DNA from: Gemmatimonas groenlandica
GTDB lineage: Bacteria; Gemmatimonadota; Gemmatimonadetes; Gemmatimonadales; Gemmatimonadaceae
Length of the DNA stretch: 64,000 nucleotides
Assembly (NCBI RefSeq): GCF_013004105.1
Contig: NZ_CP053085.1
Location: forward strand, 1,488,001-1,552,000
Direction of reading: 5' to 3'
Below are positions 1 to 8,189 of the stretch, piece by piece; position 1 is the first letter of the stretch, and the number at the start of each line of letters is the position of its first letter. Made by a program: the position numbers and the translations under genes. The notes under the pieces were generated by a model. It had not been told where the DNA came from. It saw only the letters and a list, made by a program, of their open reading frames with translations, and made no database searches.

Positions 1-768
1 AGTCGCGGCCGTTGGCGTCGCGGACACCGCAGCGGCGGCTGGGGTGACGACGGCCGGACGCTCGGCGACCGGTGCCGGCTGGGGCGTCGACAGTGGCGCA
101 GGACGCTGGGCCGGAGCCGCATCCCTACGCTCGAAGGCGACAGGCTTGGGCTTCGGCTTGGCGGCGGCCACTTCGACGACGGGCGCTTCCGCTTGCACTG
201 GAGCGGGCTCGGCGGCCGCGGCCGCCTTGAGCTCGGCCGCGCGCTCGACCGACACGTGTTCGATGTCCGCACGGACCTCGGGCGCCGGTTCGACGGGCGC
301 TTCGACGGGCGCAGCGACTGACGGCGGGGTTACCTCGGCCTTCGCTTCTACCGGGTGCGCGTCTTCTTCACGAGGCGCTTCGGCGTGATGCGTGTCCGCA
401 TGCGGGACATCACCGGCGGGAACGTCACCCGCATGGGCGTCGAGCGCATGCACATCGACCTCAGCCGCGCGACGGCGACGAACCGCCGGGGCGGGCGCTT
501 CGGCCTCGACCACCGGAATCGGAGCATCGGGTGCAGCCGCGGCTCCCGTGCGACGGCGCCGCGGTGCGGCAGCCGGTGCGGGCTGCGCTTTTTCGGCGCG
601 CACGCGCTTTTCGCGCTCCCATCGGGCGCGAATACGGGAAACCTGATCGTCGGTCAGCAGCGACAAATGGCTGCGAACTGGAACATCCATCTGGCGCAGC
701 AGCGCGATAACCTCGTCAGCCGAGATACCGAACTCACCCGCCATGTCATGCACACGAAGCTTGCTCAA
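1..768 (-). CDS. infB: Translation initiation factor IF-2, N-terminal part (cut by window edge)
   Basis: IF-2 is the GTPase that brings initiator tRNA to the 30S subunit. Only the first 256 codons are here; the G domain and C-terminal domains lie beyond base 1. The start is a TTG at 766-768 preceded by GGAGG at 774-778, a good Shine-Dalgarno at 5 nt. The product begins SKLRVHDMAGEFGIS and continues with ADEVIALL and VRSHLS, matching the conserved IF2_N helical domain. After about residue 60 it becomes a long Ala/Pro/Glu/Val-rich, low-complexity linker, typical of IF-2 from high-GC bacteria. It is the last visible gene of the rimP-nusA-L7Ae-infB run, the usual position for infB. Identification is secure from domain plus context; the linker itself is not diagnostic. 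Confidence 0.93.
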   Translation of the reverse strand, partial: MSKLRVHDMAGEFGISADEVIALLRQMDVPVRSHLSLLTDDQVSRIRARWEREKRVRAEKAQPAPAAAPRRRRTGAAAAPDAPIPVVEAEAPAPAVRRRRAAEVDVHALDAHAGDVPAGDVPHADTHHAEAPREEDAHPVEAKAEVTPPSVAAPVEAPVEPAPEVRADIEHVSVERAAELKAAAAAEPAPVQAEAPVVEVAAAKPKPKPVAFERRDAAPAQRPAPLSTPQPAPVAERPAVVTPAAAAVSATPTAAT

Positions 769-777
769 CCCGTCCTC

Positions 778-1158
778 CTAACGCGAAACGCGCGTCGCGT
801 CGCCTGCCGGGGTTGCCCCGGCCACGGCGCTACGGATACCGCGCGCCAGCGCTTGATCTACTATCCCGATCGCCGCTGTCGTATCCCGCCCGACAGCACC
901 GCCCAGCTCGGCCGCACTCGGCCACTCCAACGTTTCGATGCGACGGGCCCGAAGGACCGGCACGACCTTCTCCAGCGAATGCCGCGAGACATCGCTCGCG
1001 ACCACCGCCAGCACCACTTTCCCCTTTCCTGCTTCAATGGCGACGCGTTCGGCGCCCACCACGATGAGCCGGCCGCGCGCGCCGAGCCCGATCAGTCCGA
1101 GTACCTTTCGGCGTACGGCATCGTCGAGCGTCGGCACTTCGCGGGGTTCATCACTCAC
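778..1158 (-). CDS. L7Ae/YlxQ-like RNA-binding protein
   Basis: A 126-aa protein between nusA and infB, where many bacteria carry ylxR and/or ylxQ. The core (VRRKVLGLIGLGARGRLIVVG, then GKVVLAVVASDVS, then VPVLRARRIETL) follows the L7Ae/L30e/Gadd45 fold: a GLARKAG-like first helix, a strand ending in a small-residue turn, and a hydrophobic C-terminal half. The family binds kink-turn RNA; the exact role of YlxQ proteins is poorly known. It starts with GTG at 1156-1158, overlapping the nusA stop in a GTGA, so translation is probably coupled. Its TAG stop (778-780) directly abuts the infB Shine-Dalgarno. No separate ylxR gene is present between nusA and this gene. Confidence 0.8.
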   Translation of the reverse strand: MSDEPREVPTLDDAVRRKVLGLIGLGARGRLIVVGAERVAIEAGKGKVVLAVVASDVSRHSLEKVVPVLRARRIETLEWPSAAELGGAVGRDTTAAIGIVDQALARGIRSAVAGATPAGDATRVSR

Positions 1159-2471
1159 TCGCTAGAACTCCCAGCTTCGCCTTCGTCTTCCGTGGTGAGC
1201 TCGTCGATGATGGCCATGATCCGATCGGCCTCTTCGGGAGCGATACCAGGCAAACGCAGGAGATCATCGCGATCGAGATCGAGAATGTCGTTGAGCGTCG
1301 TCAGGCCAGCTTCTGCCAGGACGGCGACCGTTCCGATTTCGAGCCCTTCGATCTCGTTCAGCGGCACATCTGCTTCTTCTTCCTCGGGGAGCGGTGCGAA
1401 CAGCGGCGCTTCTCCGCCCTTCTCCATCCACTCACGGCTCGAGTACAGATCGATCTTCCATCCCGTGAGTTCAGAGGCGAGACGCACGTTCTGGCCGTTG
1501 CGGCCGATCGCCAGCGACAGCTGGTCTTCGTCCACGACCGCCTGAATCGTCCGCGACATCGCGTCACTGAACACGCGTGCCACACGGGCCGGCGCGAGCG
1601 CCAGCTTGGCAAAGCGTTCCGGATCGGGCGACCAGGGCACAATGTCGATGCGCTCGCCGCCCAGTTCGTTGACGACCGCCTGGACGCGCGATCCCTTGAG
1701 GCCGACGCACGCGCCGACCGGATCGACTGCGTCATCACGGGAGGTGACGGCAATCTTGGTACGGCTGCCGACTTCACGCGCGGCCGCCTTGATTTCCACG
1801 ATGCCCTGCTGAATCTCGGGCACCTCGAGCTTGAAGAGCGCCTGCACGAACAGCGCATCAGAGCGGCTCAGAATCAGACGCGGACCCTTCGGCGTGTCTT
1901 CGACTCGCTTGAGGACCGCTCTGACGGGCTCACCCTGATGGTAGTGCTCGCGATGGTTCTGCTCGCGATACGGAATGATCGCTTCCGCTTCGCGGAACTT
2001 GTTGAGCATGACGACGAGCTTGCCGCGCTCGATCTGTTGCACTTCACCGGAGAGGAGATCTCCGACGCGGCCGGCGAACTCATCGCGGATACGCGTACGC
2101 TCACCTTCGCGTACACGCTGCACGATGCGCTGTTTGGCGGCTTGCACGGCGGTGCGGCCGAATTCATTGAAGTCGACCTCGATTTCCATCACGTCCCCGA
2201 TCTGGAACTCGGGGTCCATGAACCGTGCCTCTTCAAGCGGGACTTCACGAGCGGCGTCGGTCACTTCTTCCACCACCGTCTTGAGCAGCACGATGCGGAT
2301 AGCGCCCTTCTCCTCGTTGATCTCGACTTCTGCCTGCACGTTGGCCCCGTGCTTCTTAGCCAGAGCGGCATGAATGCCGTCCTGGAGAAGCCCGTGCAGC
2401 TCCTCGCGCGTGATCTGCTTCAGATTCGACAGTTCACGGAATGCTGCGAGAATTTCCGCTGATCCGGCCAT
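1155..2471 (-). CDS. nusA: Transcription termination/antitermination factor NusA
   Basis: 438 aa. NusA binds RNA polymerase and nascent RNA and modulates pausing, intrinsic termination and antitermination. Domain order: N-terminal polymerase-binding domain (about 1-130, beginning AEILAAFRELSNLK), S1 domain (about 135-205, VGDLLSGEVQQIERGKLVV), two KH domains (about 235-370; VGACVGLKGSRVQAVVNEL in KH1, LAIGRNGQNVRLASELTGW in KH2), then a C-terminal helix-hairpin-helix segment (about 385-430, LLRLPGIAPEEADRIM) and an acidic tail. The start ATG at 2469-2471 follows AGGGGAGA. It lies 9 nt after the rimP stop and overlaps the next gene by 4 nt, so it belongs to a translation-coupled rimP-nusA-L7Ae-infB operon. 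Confidence 0.96.
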   Translation of the reverse strand: MAGSAEILAAFRELSNLKQITREELHGLLQDGIHAALAKKHGANVQAEVEINEEKGAIRIVLLKTVVEEVTDAAREVPLEEARFMDPEFQIGDVMEIEVDFNEFGRTAVQAAKQRIVQRVREGERTRIRDEFAGRVGDLLSGEVQQIERGKLVVMLNKFREAEAIIPYREQNHREHYHQGEPVRAVLKRVEDTPKGPRLILSRSDALFVQALFKLEVPEIQQGIVEIKAAAREVGSRTKIAVTSRDDAVDPVGACVGLKGSRVQAVVNELGGERIDIVPWSPDPERFAKLALAPARVARVFSDAMSRTIQAVVDEDQLSLAIGRNGQNVRLASELTGWKIDLYSSREWMEKGGEAPLFAPLPEEEEADVPLNEIEGLEIGTVAVLAEAGLTTLNDILDLDRDDLLRLPGIAPEEADRIMAIIDELTTEDEGEAGSSSE

Positions 2472-2480
2472 CCGTCTCCC

Positions 2481-2948
2481 CTATCGTTTCCAGTGAAACG
2501 CCAATCGCGCTTGGGTGACCTCGACGAGCGGGAGTTGGAACTCCCGACCCTTCGGGTCACGCACCAGCGCGACTTCGGCGCCTTCCTCGCCATCCAGCGC
2601 AAGGATCTCGACTTCCTGTTTACCCCCCGCCAGCGCGCCGCTCGTTACCGTTGCTCGGCGTCCGACGAATCGGCGCCAATCTGCAGCGGTTTTCAACGGC
2701 CGGTCTGCGCCAGGCGAAGAAACTTCCAATACATACTGCTCTCCAACCAACGCCTGGGCTTCCAGTCGCGCTTCCACCGCACGGGATGCCTTGGCACAGT
2801 CTTCGATCGTCACCTTCGTGCCGTCGCGCCGGTCGATCCGGATCTCGAGTACGGGACGAGAGCGTGAGCCCCCGCGCCGCAGCTCGACCAAATCGAAACC
2901 AAGCGTGTCAAGCTCTTGTGCGACAATGGGTTCGACGATCTCGCCCAC
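2481..2948 (-). CDS. rimP: Ribosome maturation factor RimP
   Basis: RimP is required for 30S subunit maturation. With GTG at 2946-2948 as start the product is 155 aa, the usual family length: N-terminal alpha/beta domain (VGEIVEPIVAQELDTLGFDL, with LEIRIDRRDGTKVTIEDC) and C-terminal SH3-like domain from about residue 85 (LEVSSPGADRPLKTAADWRR, with FQLPLVEVTQARLAF). I prefer this GTG because GGAG lies 8 nt upstream. An in-frame start at 3020 would add 24 residues encoded by a terminator hairpin and poly-T tract, which is implausible. First gene of the rimP-nusA-infB operon. Confidence 0.9.
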   Translation of the reverse strand: MGEIVEPIVAQELDTLGFDLVELRRGGSRSRPVLEIRIDRRDGTKVTIEDCAKASRAVEARLEAQALVGEQYVLEVSSPGADRPLKTAADWRRFVGRRATVTSGALAGGKQEVEILALDGEEGAEVALVRDPKGREFQLPLVEVTQARLAFHWKR

Positions 2949-2990
2949 CTGCACATCTCCAGTAAGAACCAGAAAAAAACCAAACACCGA

Positions 2991-3024
2991 AGAACAAAAA
3001 AGTGTGGGGACCATCCCCACACTT
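2991..3024 (-). terminator. Intrinsic terminator or attenuator in the rimP leader
   Basis: Perfect 11-bp inverted repeat (3000-3010 against 3014-3024, 3-nt loop, arm AAGTGTGGGGA read on the minus strand), followed on the minus strand by TTTTTTGTTCTT. This is a textbook rho-independent terminator. It lies 43 nt upstream of the rimP start and downstream of pgeF. It either ends the murA-pgeF transcript or attenuates transcription into rimP-nusA-infB. Confidence 0.85.
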
Positions 3025-3079
3025 CACCCACCCGCGCTAGGCGGGCGAAAGTCACGAAGGAGTTACTACGTAGACTCGC

Positions 3080-3108
3080 AACCTACGCCCCACCCCCTAC
3101 AAGGTCAA
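3080..3108 (-). promoter_or_regulatory. Candidate sigma70-type promoter for rimP-nusA-infB
   Basis: Minus strand: TTGACC (3103-3108), exact 17-nt spacer, TAGGTT (3080-3085). The -35 overlaps the pgeF stop codon. Predicted start near 3073 would give a leader of about 125 nt that contains the hairpin at 3000-3024. Found by consensus match only. Confidence 0.45.
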
Positions 3109-3818
3109 GATGACTGGAGCGCAATGACGCCTAACTGCCGACCCGGATCTCCGCCGCGGTGGCTGAAGAAGCGGTCGGCGTGGCACCGTGTGCAGGCGGC
3201 ACTGGCGGAAATCTGCTGGACCCCTCGCCGGCGAGCCTGCTCGCGCAGCACCTCCCGCACGTCGAGCTGTCCTTTTCCCGTTGCCGGGATGCCGTACACC
3301 GCGCTCAAGACCTCAGATCCCACCTCGTAGCAGGCACCGCAAATCGACGGACCGAGGTGCACCACGCACTCATCGGCCGGATACCCCATTGCGGTGAGGG
3401 CGTCGAGCCCCACGTCCAGGATCCGGGCGGCCGTTCCCCGCCAGCCGGCATGCAGCGCCGCCACCGCACCGCGGGGGTGCGCCACGAATACCGGAGTGCA
3501 ATCGGCGATCGTGACGGCCAGCGCGGTACCGGGGGTGTTCGTGACGTGCCCGTCCACGCCGCGGAGTCGCAGCCATCCTCGCCAGCTGCCATCGTGCCGC
3601 TCTACGACCGCCCCGTGGACCTGATGGGCCGTGGCGAGTCGGTCGATGCGGAGCGAGGCGAGATCCTCCTGCAGACGCGCCCACCGCTCCATCACGTCAG
3701 CGACCGGCTCTTGGGAACCCATGCCGAACGAGCCGTCGGCGCGCGTCGTTGTCCATGCCAACACACCGTCGGGCATATCCGGAACCGATTCGGCCGATCC
3801 GAGCGGCGCGAGGCTCAT
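3105..3818 (-). CDS. pgeF: Peptidoglycan editing factor PgeF (laccase-domain/YfiH family)
   Basis: About 237 aa. YfiH/PgeF proteins hydrolyse mis-incorporated residues from peptidoglycan precursors; older annotations call them multicopper polyphenol oxidases. Family motifs in order: ATAHQVHG, VTIADCTPV, ALHAGWRGTA, GPSICGACYEV and a C-terminal CTRCHADRFFSHR, which together supply the His/Cys metal-site residues. The ATG at 3816-3818 lies 13 nt after the murA stop with GGGG upstream. An in-frame GTG at 3840-3842, overlapping murA, is an alternative that adds 8 residues. Position directly after murA, the first committed step of peptidoglycan synthesis, fits the proposed cell-wall role. Confidence 0.88.
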   Translation of the reverse strand: MSLAPLGSAESVPDMPDGVLAWTTTRADGSFGMGSQEPVADVMERWARLQEDLASLRIDRLATAHQVHGAVVERHDGSWRGWLRLRGVDGHVTNTPGTALAVTIADCTPVFVAHPRGAVAALHAGWRGTAARILDVGLDALTAMGYPADECVVHLGPSICGACYEVGSEVLSAVYGIPATGKGQLDVREVLREQARRRGVQQISASAACTRCHADRFFSHRGGDPGRQLGVIALQSS

Positions 3819-3831
3819 CGTTGTCCCCGAC

Positions 3832-5127
3832 TCAGCGCGCACTCAGCTCGACGCGACGGATGCGGGCACCAAGAGCACCGAGCCGCTCCTCGATCCGCTC
3901 GTAGCCGCGCTCGATCTGCTGCGCGTTGTTGATGACGCTCGTGCCGTCGGCGCAGAGGGCCGCCAGCAACATGGCCATCCCGGCCCGGATGTCGGGCGAC
4001 TCCACCGTGCTGCCGCGCAGCTTGGTGGGCCCGGACACGATGGCGCGATGCGGATCGCACAGCACGATGCGGGCCCCCATACTCACGAGCTTGTCGGTGA
4101 AATACAGGCGCGACTCGAACATCTTTTCGTGCATGAGGATCATGCCTTCGCATTGTGTCGCCGTAACAATGGCGATGGACATGACATCAGCGGGAAACGC
4201 GGGCCACGGCTGATCTTCGAGCTTCGGCACATGTCCACCGAGGTCGCTCTGGATCACGCGCGACTGTTCGGCGGGTACGATCAGGTCGTCGCCGTCAATG
4301 ATGCACGAAATGCCGAGACGCTCGAAGCCCATCAGCGTGCTGCGGAGATGTTCGACGCCCGCGCGTTCGATTCGAATCTCCGAGCGGGTCACCGCGGCGA
4401 GGCCGATGAACGAGCCGACTTCGATATGGTCGGGACCGATCTCATGCGTCGCACTACCGAGTGGCAGGCCGCCTTCGATGGTGTAGACATTCGATCCGAT
4501 CCCCTCGATGCGCGCGCCGAGTGCGACGAGAAAGCGTGCGAGGTCTTGCACATGCGGCTCGCTGGCTGCATTGCGGAGGATCGTACGTCCCTTCGCCGCA
4601 ACGGCCGCCATCAGGGCGTTCTCCGTGGCCGTGACGCTCGGCTCGTCAAGAAACACGTCGGCGCCAGTGAGCGCCTTGGCGGTAAAGCGGAATCGCTCGC
4701 CCAGTTCGTACTCGGCCCCGAGCGCCTGCAGCACGTGGAAGTGCGTATCGAGTCGGCGACGACCGATGACGTCTCCGCCGGGGGGAGACAGCGTGACCGT
4801 ACCGCAACGCGCGAGCAGTGGTGCGGCGAGCAGGATCGAGGCGCGGATCCGCGCGCACATCTGCGGATCGAGATCGGCCGCTTGCACCGATTTCGCGTGC
4901 ACACGCAGGGAGTTCGGCCCGTTCCATTCGCACTCCGCTCCCGTGGTGCGCACGAGTTCGACGAGCGTCTCGATATCGCGGATTCGAGGCACGTTATGCA
5001 GCTGAACCGGCTGGTCGGTCAGCAGTGTGGCAGCGACGATCGGCAGAGCGGCATTCTTATTGCCTGCTGGACGGATCGAGCCGCTGATACGCTGACCCCC
5101 TTCGACAATGAACTGGACGGCGGACAT
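3832..5127 (-). CDS. murA: UDP-N-acetylglucosamine 1-carboxyvinyltransferase MurA, Asp-type active site
   Basis: 431 aa. MurA transfers enolpyruvate from PEP to UDP-GlcNAc, the first committed step of peptidoglycan synthesis. The start MSAVQFIVEGG is followed by AGNKNAALPI with the conserved PEP-binding Lys24; inverted alpha/beta-barrel repeats run the full length. The catalytic-loop region reads SPPGGDVIGRRRLDTH. The residue equivalent to E. coli Cys115, which fosfomycin alkylates, is Asp119 here. Cys-to-Asp MurA occurs naturally in, for example, Mycobacterium and Chlamydia and is known to make the enzyme fosfomycin-insensitive. The gene reads ahead of pgeF and is divergent from the gene at 5248. 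Confidence 0.95.
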   Translation of the reverse strand: MSAVQFIVEGGQRISGSIRPAGNKNAALPIVAATLLTDQPVQLHNVPRIRDIETLVELVRTTGAECEWNGPNSLRVHAKSVQAADLDPQMCARIRASILLAAPLLARCGTVTLSPPGGDVIGRRRLDTHFHVLQALGAEYELGERFRFTAKALTGADVFLDEPSVTATENALMAAVAAKGRTILRNAASEPHVQDLARFLVALGARIEGIGSNVYTIEGGLPLGSATHEIGPDHIEVGSFIGLAAVTRSEIRIERAGVEHLRSTLMGFERLGISCIIDGDDLIVPAEQSRVIQSDLGGHVPKLEDQPWPAFPADVMSIAIVTATQCEGMILMHEKMFESRLYFTDKLVSMGARIVLCDPHRAIVSGPTKLRGSTVESPDIRAGMAMLLAALCADGTSVINNAQQIERGYERIEERLGALGARIRRVELSAR

Positions 5128-5247
5128 GCACTCGGGGTTAGGCGCGGCGATTGGGCGGAGCGGTCGGGCGATCGGAAGGATAGCAGCCGCGAAAGCCTCA
5201 CGCACGCCCCCCTTCCCGACCCTGCCGGAAACCCTTAGATCATCATC

Positions 5248-5811
5248 ATGACCTTTGTCAGTGCGTTGCCTGCGCGGCTTCTGCAGGCCGCCGCGTTCCC
5301 GGACACCATCATCGCCCGCACGATCCCCGAGCGTGGCATGCTGGACTGGACGAGTGGTGTTCTCCAGATCATCGTGCTGCTTCTCGGCATCGGCGTACTG
5401 ATCGCCACGATTCTGCTGATCCTCTCGATGCGCGCCGGGGTGCGTAAGTTCAACGAGACGGTCGATCGCCTGTCGACGGAGACGAAGCCGTTGCTGGCGA
5501 GCGCGACCGCCATCGTCGGCGACGCCCGCGAAGTCGTCTCGATGCTGCGGACTGATGTAGAGCGCGTCACCGGTGCGGCGGAAGCACTGAGCGAGCAGCT
5601 GCTCGATGCGGCCGACCGGACGGCTCGGCGCGTGGACGACGTGAATGCGGTGCTGGATGTGCTGCAGGATGAGTTGGAAGACACCGCGCTGTCGGCCGTC
5701 TCGGCGATTCGCGGCGTTCGCGTCGGCGCGGGCGAAATGACTGCGGGGTTGAGCCACCCGCGACCGCGACGTGCTCCATTCCCTGTGGATGCCGACGACG
5801 ACGAAGCCTGA
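5248..5811 (+). CDS. DUF948-like membrane protein with coiled coil
   Basis: 187 aa with one clear transmembrane segment at about residues 36-60 (VLQIIVLLLGIGVLIATILL), then a long helical region (about 65-160; RLSTETKPLLASATAIVGDA, VERVTGAAEALSEQLLD) with heptad-like spacing and an Arg/Pro then Asp/Glu-rich tail. This layout matches small DUF948/YtxG-type proteins of unknown function. The ATG at 5248 has no strong ribosome site. An ATG at 5338 (MLDWTSG), just before the membrane segment, is a credible alternative start. It overlaps the start of the next gene, so the two are probably co-transcribed. Confidence 0.6.
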   Translation: MTFVSALPARLLQAAAFPDTIIARTIPERGMLDWTSGVLQIIVLLLGIGVLIATILLILSMRAGVRKFNETVDRLSTETKPLLASATAIVGDAREVVSMLRTDVERVTGAAEALSEQLLDAADRTARRVDDVNAVLDVLQDELEDTALSAVSAIRGVRVGAGEMTAGLSHPRPRRAPFPVDADDDEA

Positions 5812-6757
5812 GCGATCCGTGCGCTTCTGCCAACGCGCTTGGATCGCCGGGGGACTCGCCGTGTTCGTCGCGCTGATTCTTTTCCCGACGGATGCTTGGG
5901 CGTGGACGCCGGGAACCCATGTGTTTCTGGGCGACGCACTCCTTCGAAATCTGTCGCTCGTGCCATCACACATCGCCGAGCTGTTGGCTGCCTACCCCAC
6001 GGATTTTCTGTACGGGTCCATCGCCGCCGACACCAGCATCGCCAAGAAGTACGCCGAAGTGGGACGCCATTGTCATTCGTGGCGTGTCGGACTCGAGATT
6101 CATGACGATGCCGAGCCAGCCGCGTTGCGCGCGTTCGGCCTGGGGTATCTCGCGCATCTAGCCGCCGATGTGGTTGCACACAACTTCTTCGTACCGCGAC
6201 AGCTTGCAGTGACATCGAGTACCACCGCCCTGGGTCACAGCTACTGGGAGAGCCGGATCGACACGCATCTCGGCGATCCATGGCCACGTCGAGCGCGCGA
6301 GCTCTTGTCGGTTGACCACTCGTCGGCGGACCAGCACCTGGACCGCATTCTCAGCCCGACGCTTTTCGGCACGCCCACCAACCGTCGCATCTTTCGCGGT
6401 ATGGTGTATGTGACCGACACGGACTCGTGGCAGCGCATCTTCCAGCTCGTCTCCGAGAAGAGTCGCTGGGACTTGAGTGACGCCGAAGTCGGTCGCTACA
6501 TGGCGCGCTCGTTCGACTACATCGTCGACCTGCTCAATCGCTGGGACACCAGCGATGCCTTTCGCTTCGATCCGTCGGGCGACGGACCACTGCGCGACGC
6601 GAAGAAGGTACGCCGCCAGGCCAAGCGCGAAGGCGGCGATGTCCGCGCCGCGCTCGAAGCGGATCGCATGTTCGGCATGCCGGTGTCTGATCTCCGGCAT
6701 GCCGCCTCGCTGTCAGCGCCACTGTTTACTCCGCGCGAGCGGCCAGCAGCTGATTGA
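5789..6757 (+). CDS. Secreted zinc-dependent phospholipase C family protein
   Basis: About 322 aa. N-terminal signal peptide (IAGGLAVFVALILFPTDAWA) ends just before AWTPGTH, so the mature protein would begin near Trp, as in bacterial phospholipase C where the N-terminal Trp ligates zinc. Further His/Asp motifs: DFLYGSIAADT, HCHSW and GYLAHLAADVVAHNFFVP, the signature of the Zn_dep_PLPC family. Substrate is unknown; many relatives are uncharacterised. ATG 5789 is chosen; GTG 5819 is possible and would leave only the signal peptide ahead. It overlaps the upstream gene by 23 nt and its 3' end overlaps the convergent gatB by 32 nt, with no terminator seen between them. Confidence 0.72.
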   Translation: MPTTTKPERSVRFCQRAWIAGGLAVFVALILFPTDAWAWTPGTHVFLGDALLRNLSLVPSHIAELLAAYPTDFLYGSIAADTSIAKKYAEVGRHCHSWRVGLEIHDDAEPAALRAFGLGYLAHLAADVVAHNFFVPRQLAVTSSTTALGHSYWESRIDTHLGDPWPRRARELLSVDHSSADQHLDRILSPTLFGTPTNRRIFRGMVYVTDTDSWQRIFQLVSEKSRWDLSDAEVGRYMARSFDYIVDLLNRWDTSDAFRFDPSGDGPLRDAKKVRRQAKREGGDVRAALEADRMFGMPVSDLRHAASLSAPLFTPRERPAAD

Positions 6758-8189
6758 CTTTCTTCGGGTCGGCTGAGCCCTTCGACTTCTTCATGACCTG
6801 ACCGACCAGCACGCCTTGCAGTTTGCGCTCGCCAGCCATGAAGCGCGCGGCCTCGGTGGGTGATTCGGCAAAGACTTCGTCAATCCACGCCACGAGCGCG
6901 GAGTCGTCAGAGACTTTCAACAGGCCATCGCGCGTCGCGATCGCCAGCGGCTCGGTCGATTCCCGCTCCATCAGCGTGAAGATCTGTCGGGCGGCCGTGT
7001 TCGAGACGTCGCCCCGCGCTTCGAGTTTGATGAGCGCACCAAGTCGGTCCGGATCGACGGCATGGTCGAGCAGCGACCCACCGGACGCGTTCACCGCCGC
7101 CAGCACAGGTCCCAGCATCCAGTTAGCCGCGCGGCGCGCATCACCGGCCGCCGAGGCGACGGCTTCGAAGCGAACCGCCAAGGTGCGGTTCCCGATGAGC
7201 TGATCGACGTCGGCCGCGCCAAGTCCGTACTGCGTGGCAAAGCGATCGCGCTTGGCGGCCGGCAACTCCGGAAGGGCCTCGCGCTGACGCTGCACGAACT
7301 CGTCGACCAACACGAGCGGCGGAAGATCCGGCTCCGGGAAGTAGCGGTAGTCGTGGCTACCTTCCTTGCTGCGCGCGGAGCGCACCTGATTGCGTTTCTC
7401 GTCGTACAGCAACGTCTGCTGCTCGACGCGACCACCACTCTCGAGAATGGCTCGCTGCCGCGCAAACTCCACTTCGACGGCGCGCTCAGCGGACGAGAAC
7501 GAATTGAGGTTTTTGACTTCAGTCTTGGTGCCGAGTGTCTCCACGCCGCGCGGTCGTATGGAGATGTTCACGTCCACGCGGAGCGAGCCTTCCTCCATGT
7601 TCGCGTCGGAGACTTCGGTGTACTCGAGGATCTGCTTGAGGCGGCGGAGATAACTCACCGCATCGGCCGCCGAGTGAATCTCCGGCTCCGACACGATTTC
7701 GATCAGCGGCGTGCCGGCGCGATTCAAATCGATCGCGGTCGCGTCGCGGAAGCGATCGTGCACCGACTTTCCCGCATCCTCTTCCATGTGCACGCGATGC
7801 ACGCGGATCGCGCGAGGAGGCGTGGCGGTGTCATCGACGACAATGGTGCCACCGGTCGCGATAGGTAAATCGAATTGCGAGATCTGATAGCCCTTGGGCA
7901 AGTCGGGATAGAAATAGTTCTTGCGCGCGAACACCGAGGTGTTGTGCACGGTGCAGCCGAGCGCGAGTGACGCGCGCGTAGCGAGTTCAACGGCGTGCGC
8001 GTTCAACACCGGCAACGCGCCTGGCAAGCCGAGGCAGACCGGACAGGTATTCGTGTTGGGTGCCTCGCCGAATGACGTTGCACAGCCGCAAAAGATCTTG
8101 CTTCGTGTCTTGAGCTGGCAGTGTACTTCGAGTCCGATCACGAGCTCCCAGTCGATGGGCGCGCCGGTGCTTGGCGATGCAGTGCTCAT
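6726..8189 (-). CDS. gatB: Aspartyl/glutamyl-tRNA amidotransferase subunit B
   Basis: 487 aa. GatB is the tRNA-binding kinase/transamidase subunit of GatCAB, which converts Glu-tRNA(Gln) (or Asp-tRNA(Asn)) to the amidated form in bacteria lacking GlnRS or AsnRS. Motifs: WELVIGLEVHCQL at the N terminus, FCGCATSFG and NTCPVCLGLPG (zinc cysteines), YFYPDLPKGYQISQ, and a C-terminal YqeY-like tail domain from about residue 335 ending KKSKGSADPKKVNQLL. Length is normal. It overlaps the gatA stop by 4 nt (ATGA), so subunit synthesis is coupled. Confidence 0.97.
   Translation of the reverse strand: MSTASPSTGAPIDWELVIGLEVHCQLKTRSKIFCGCATSFGEAPNTNTCPVCLGLPGALPVLNAHAVELATRASLALGCTVHNTSVFARKNYFYPDLPKGYQISQFDLPIATGGTIVVDDTATPPRAIRVHRVHMEEDAGKSVHDRFRDATAIDLNRAGTPLIEIVSEPEIHSAADAVSYLRRLKQILEYTEVSDANMEEGSLRVDVNISIRPRGVETLGTKTEVKNLNSFSSAERAVEVEFARQRAILESGGRVEQQTLLYDEKRNQVRSARSKEGSHDYRYFPEPDLPPLVLVDEFVQRQREALPELPAAKRDRFATQYGLGAADVDQLIGNRTLAVRFEAVASAAGDARRAANWMLGPVLAAVNASGGSLLDHAVDPDRLGALIKLEARGDVSNTAARQIFTLMERESTEPLAIATRDGLLKVSDDSALVAWIDEVFAESPTEAARFMAGERKLQGVLVGQVMKKSKGSADPKKVNQLLAARAE

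Noticed and set aside
2949-3020. N-terminal extension of RimP by 24 residues
   Set aside because: The extra codons are formed by the terminator stem and poly-T tract, and a GTG with a proper ribosome site gives the normal length.
5771-5788. An earlier ATG at 5771 for the phospholipase C-like gene
   Set aside because: It would overlap the upstream gene further and adds six residues ahead of an already complete signal peptide.
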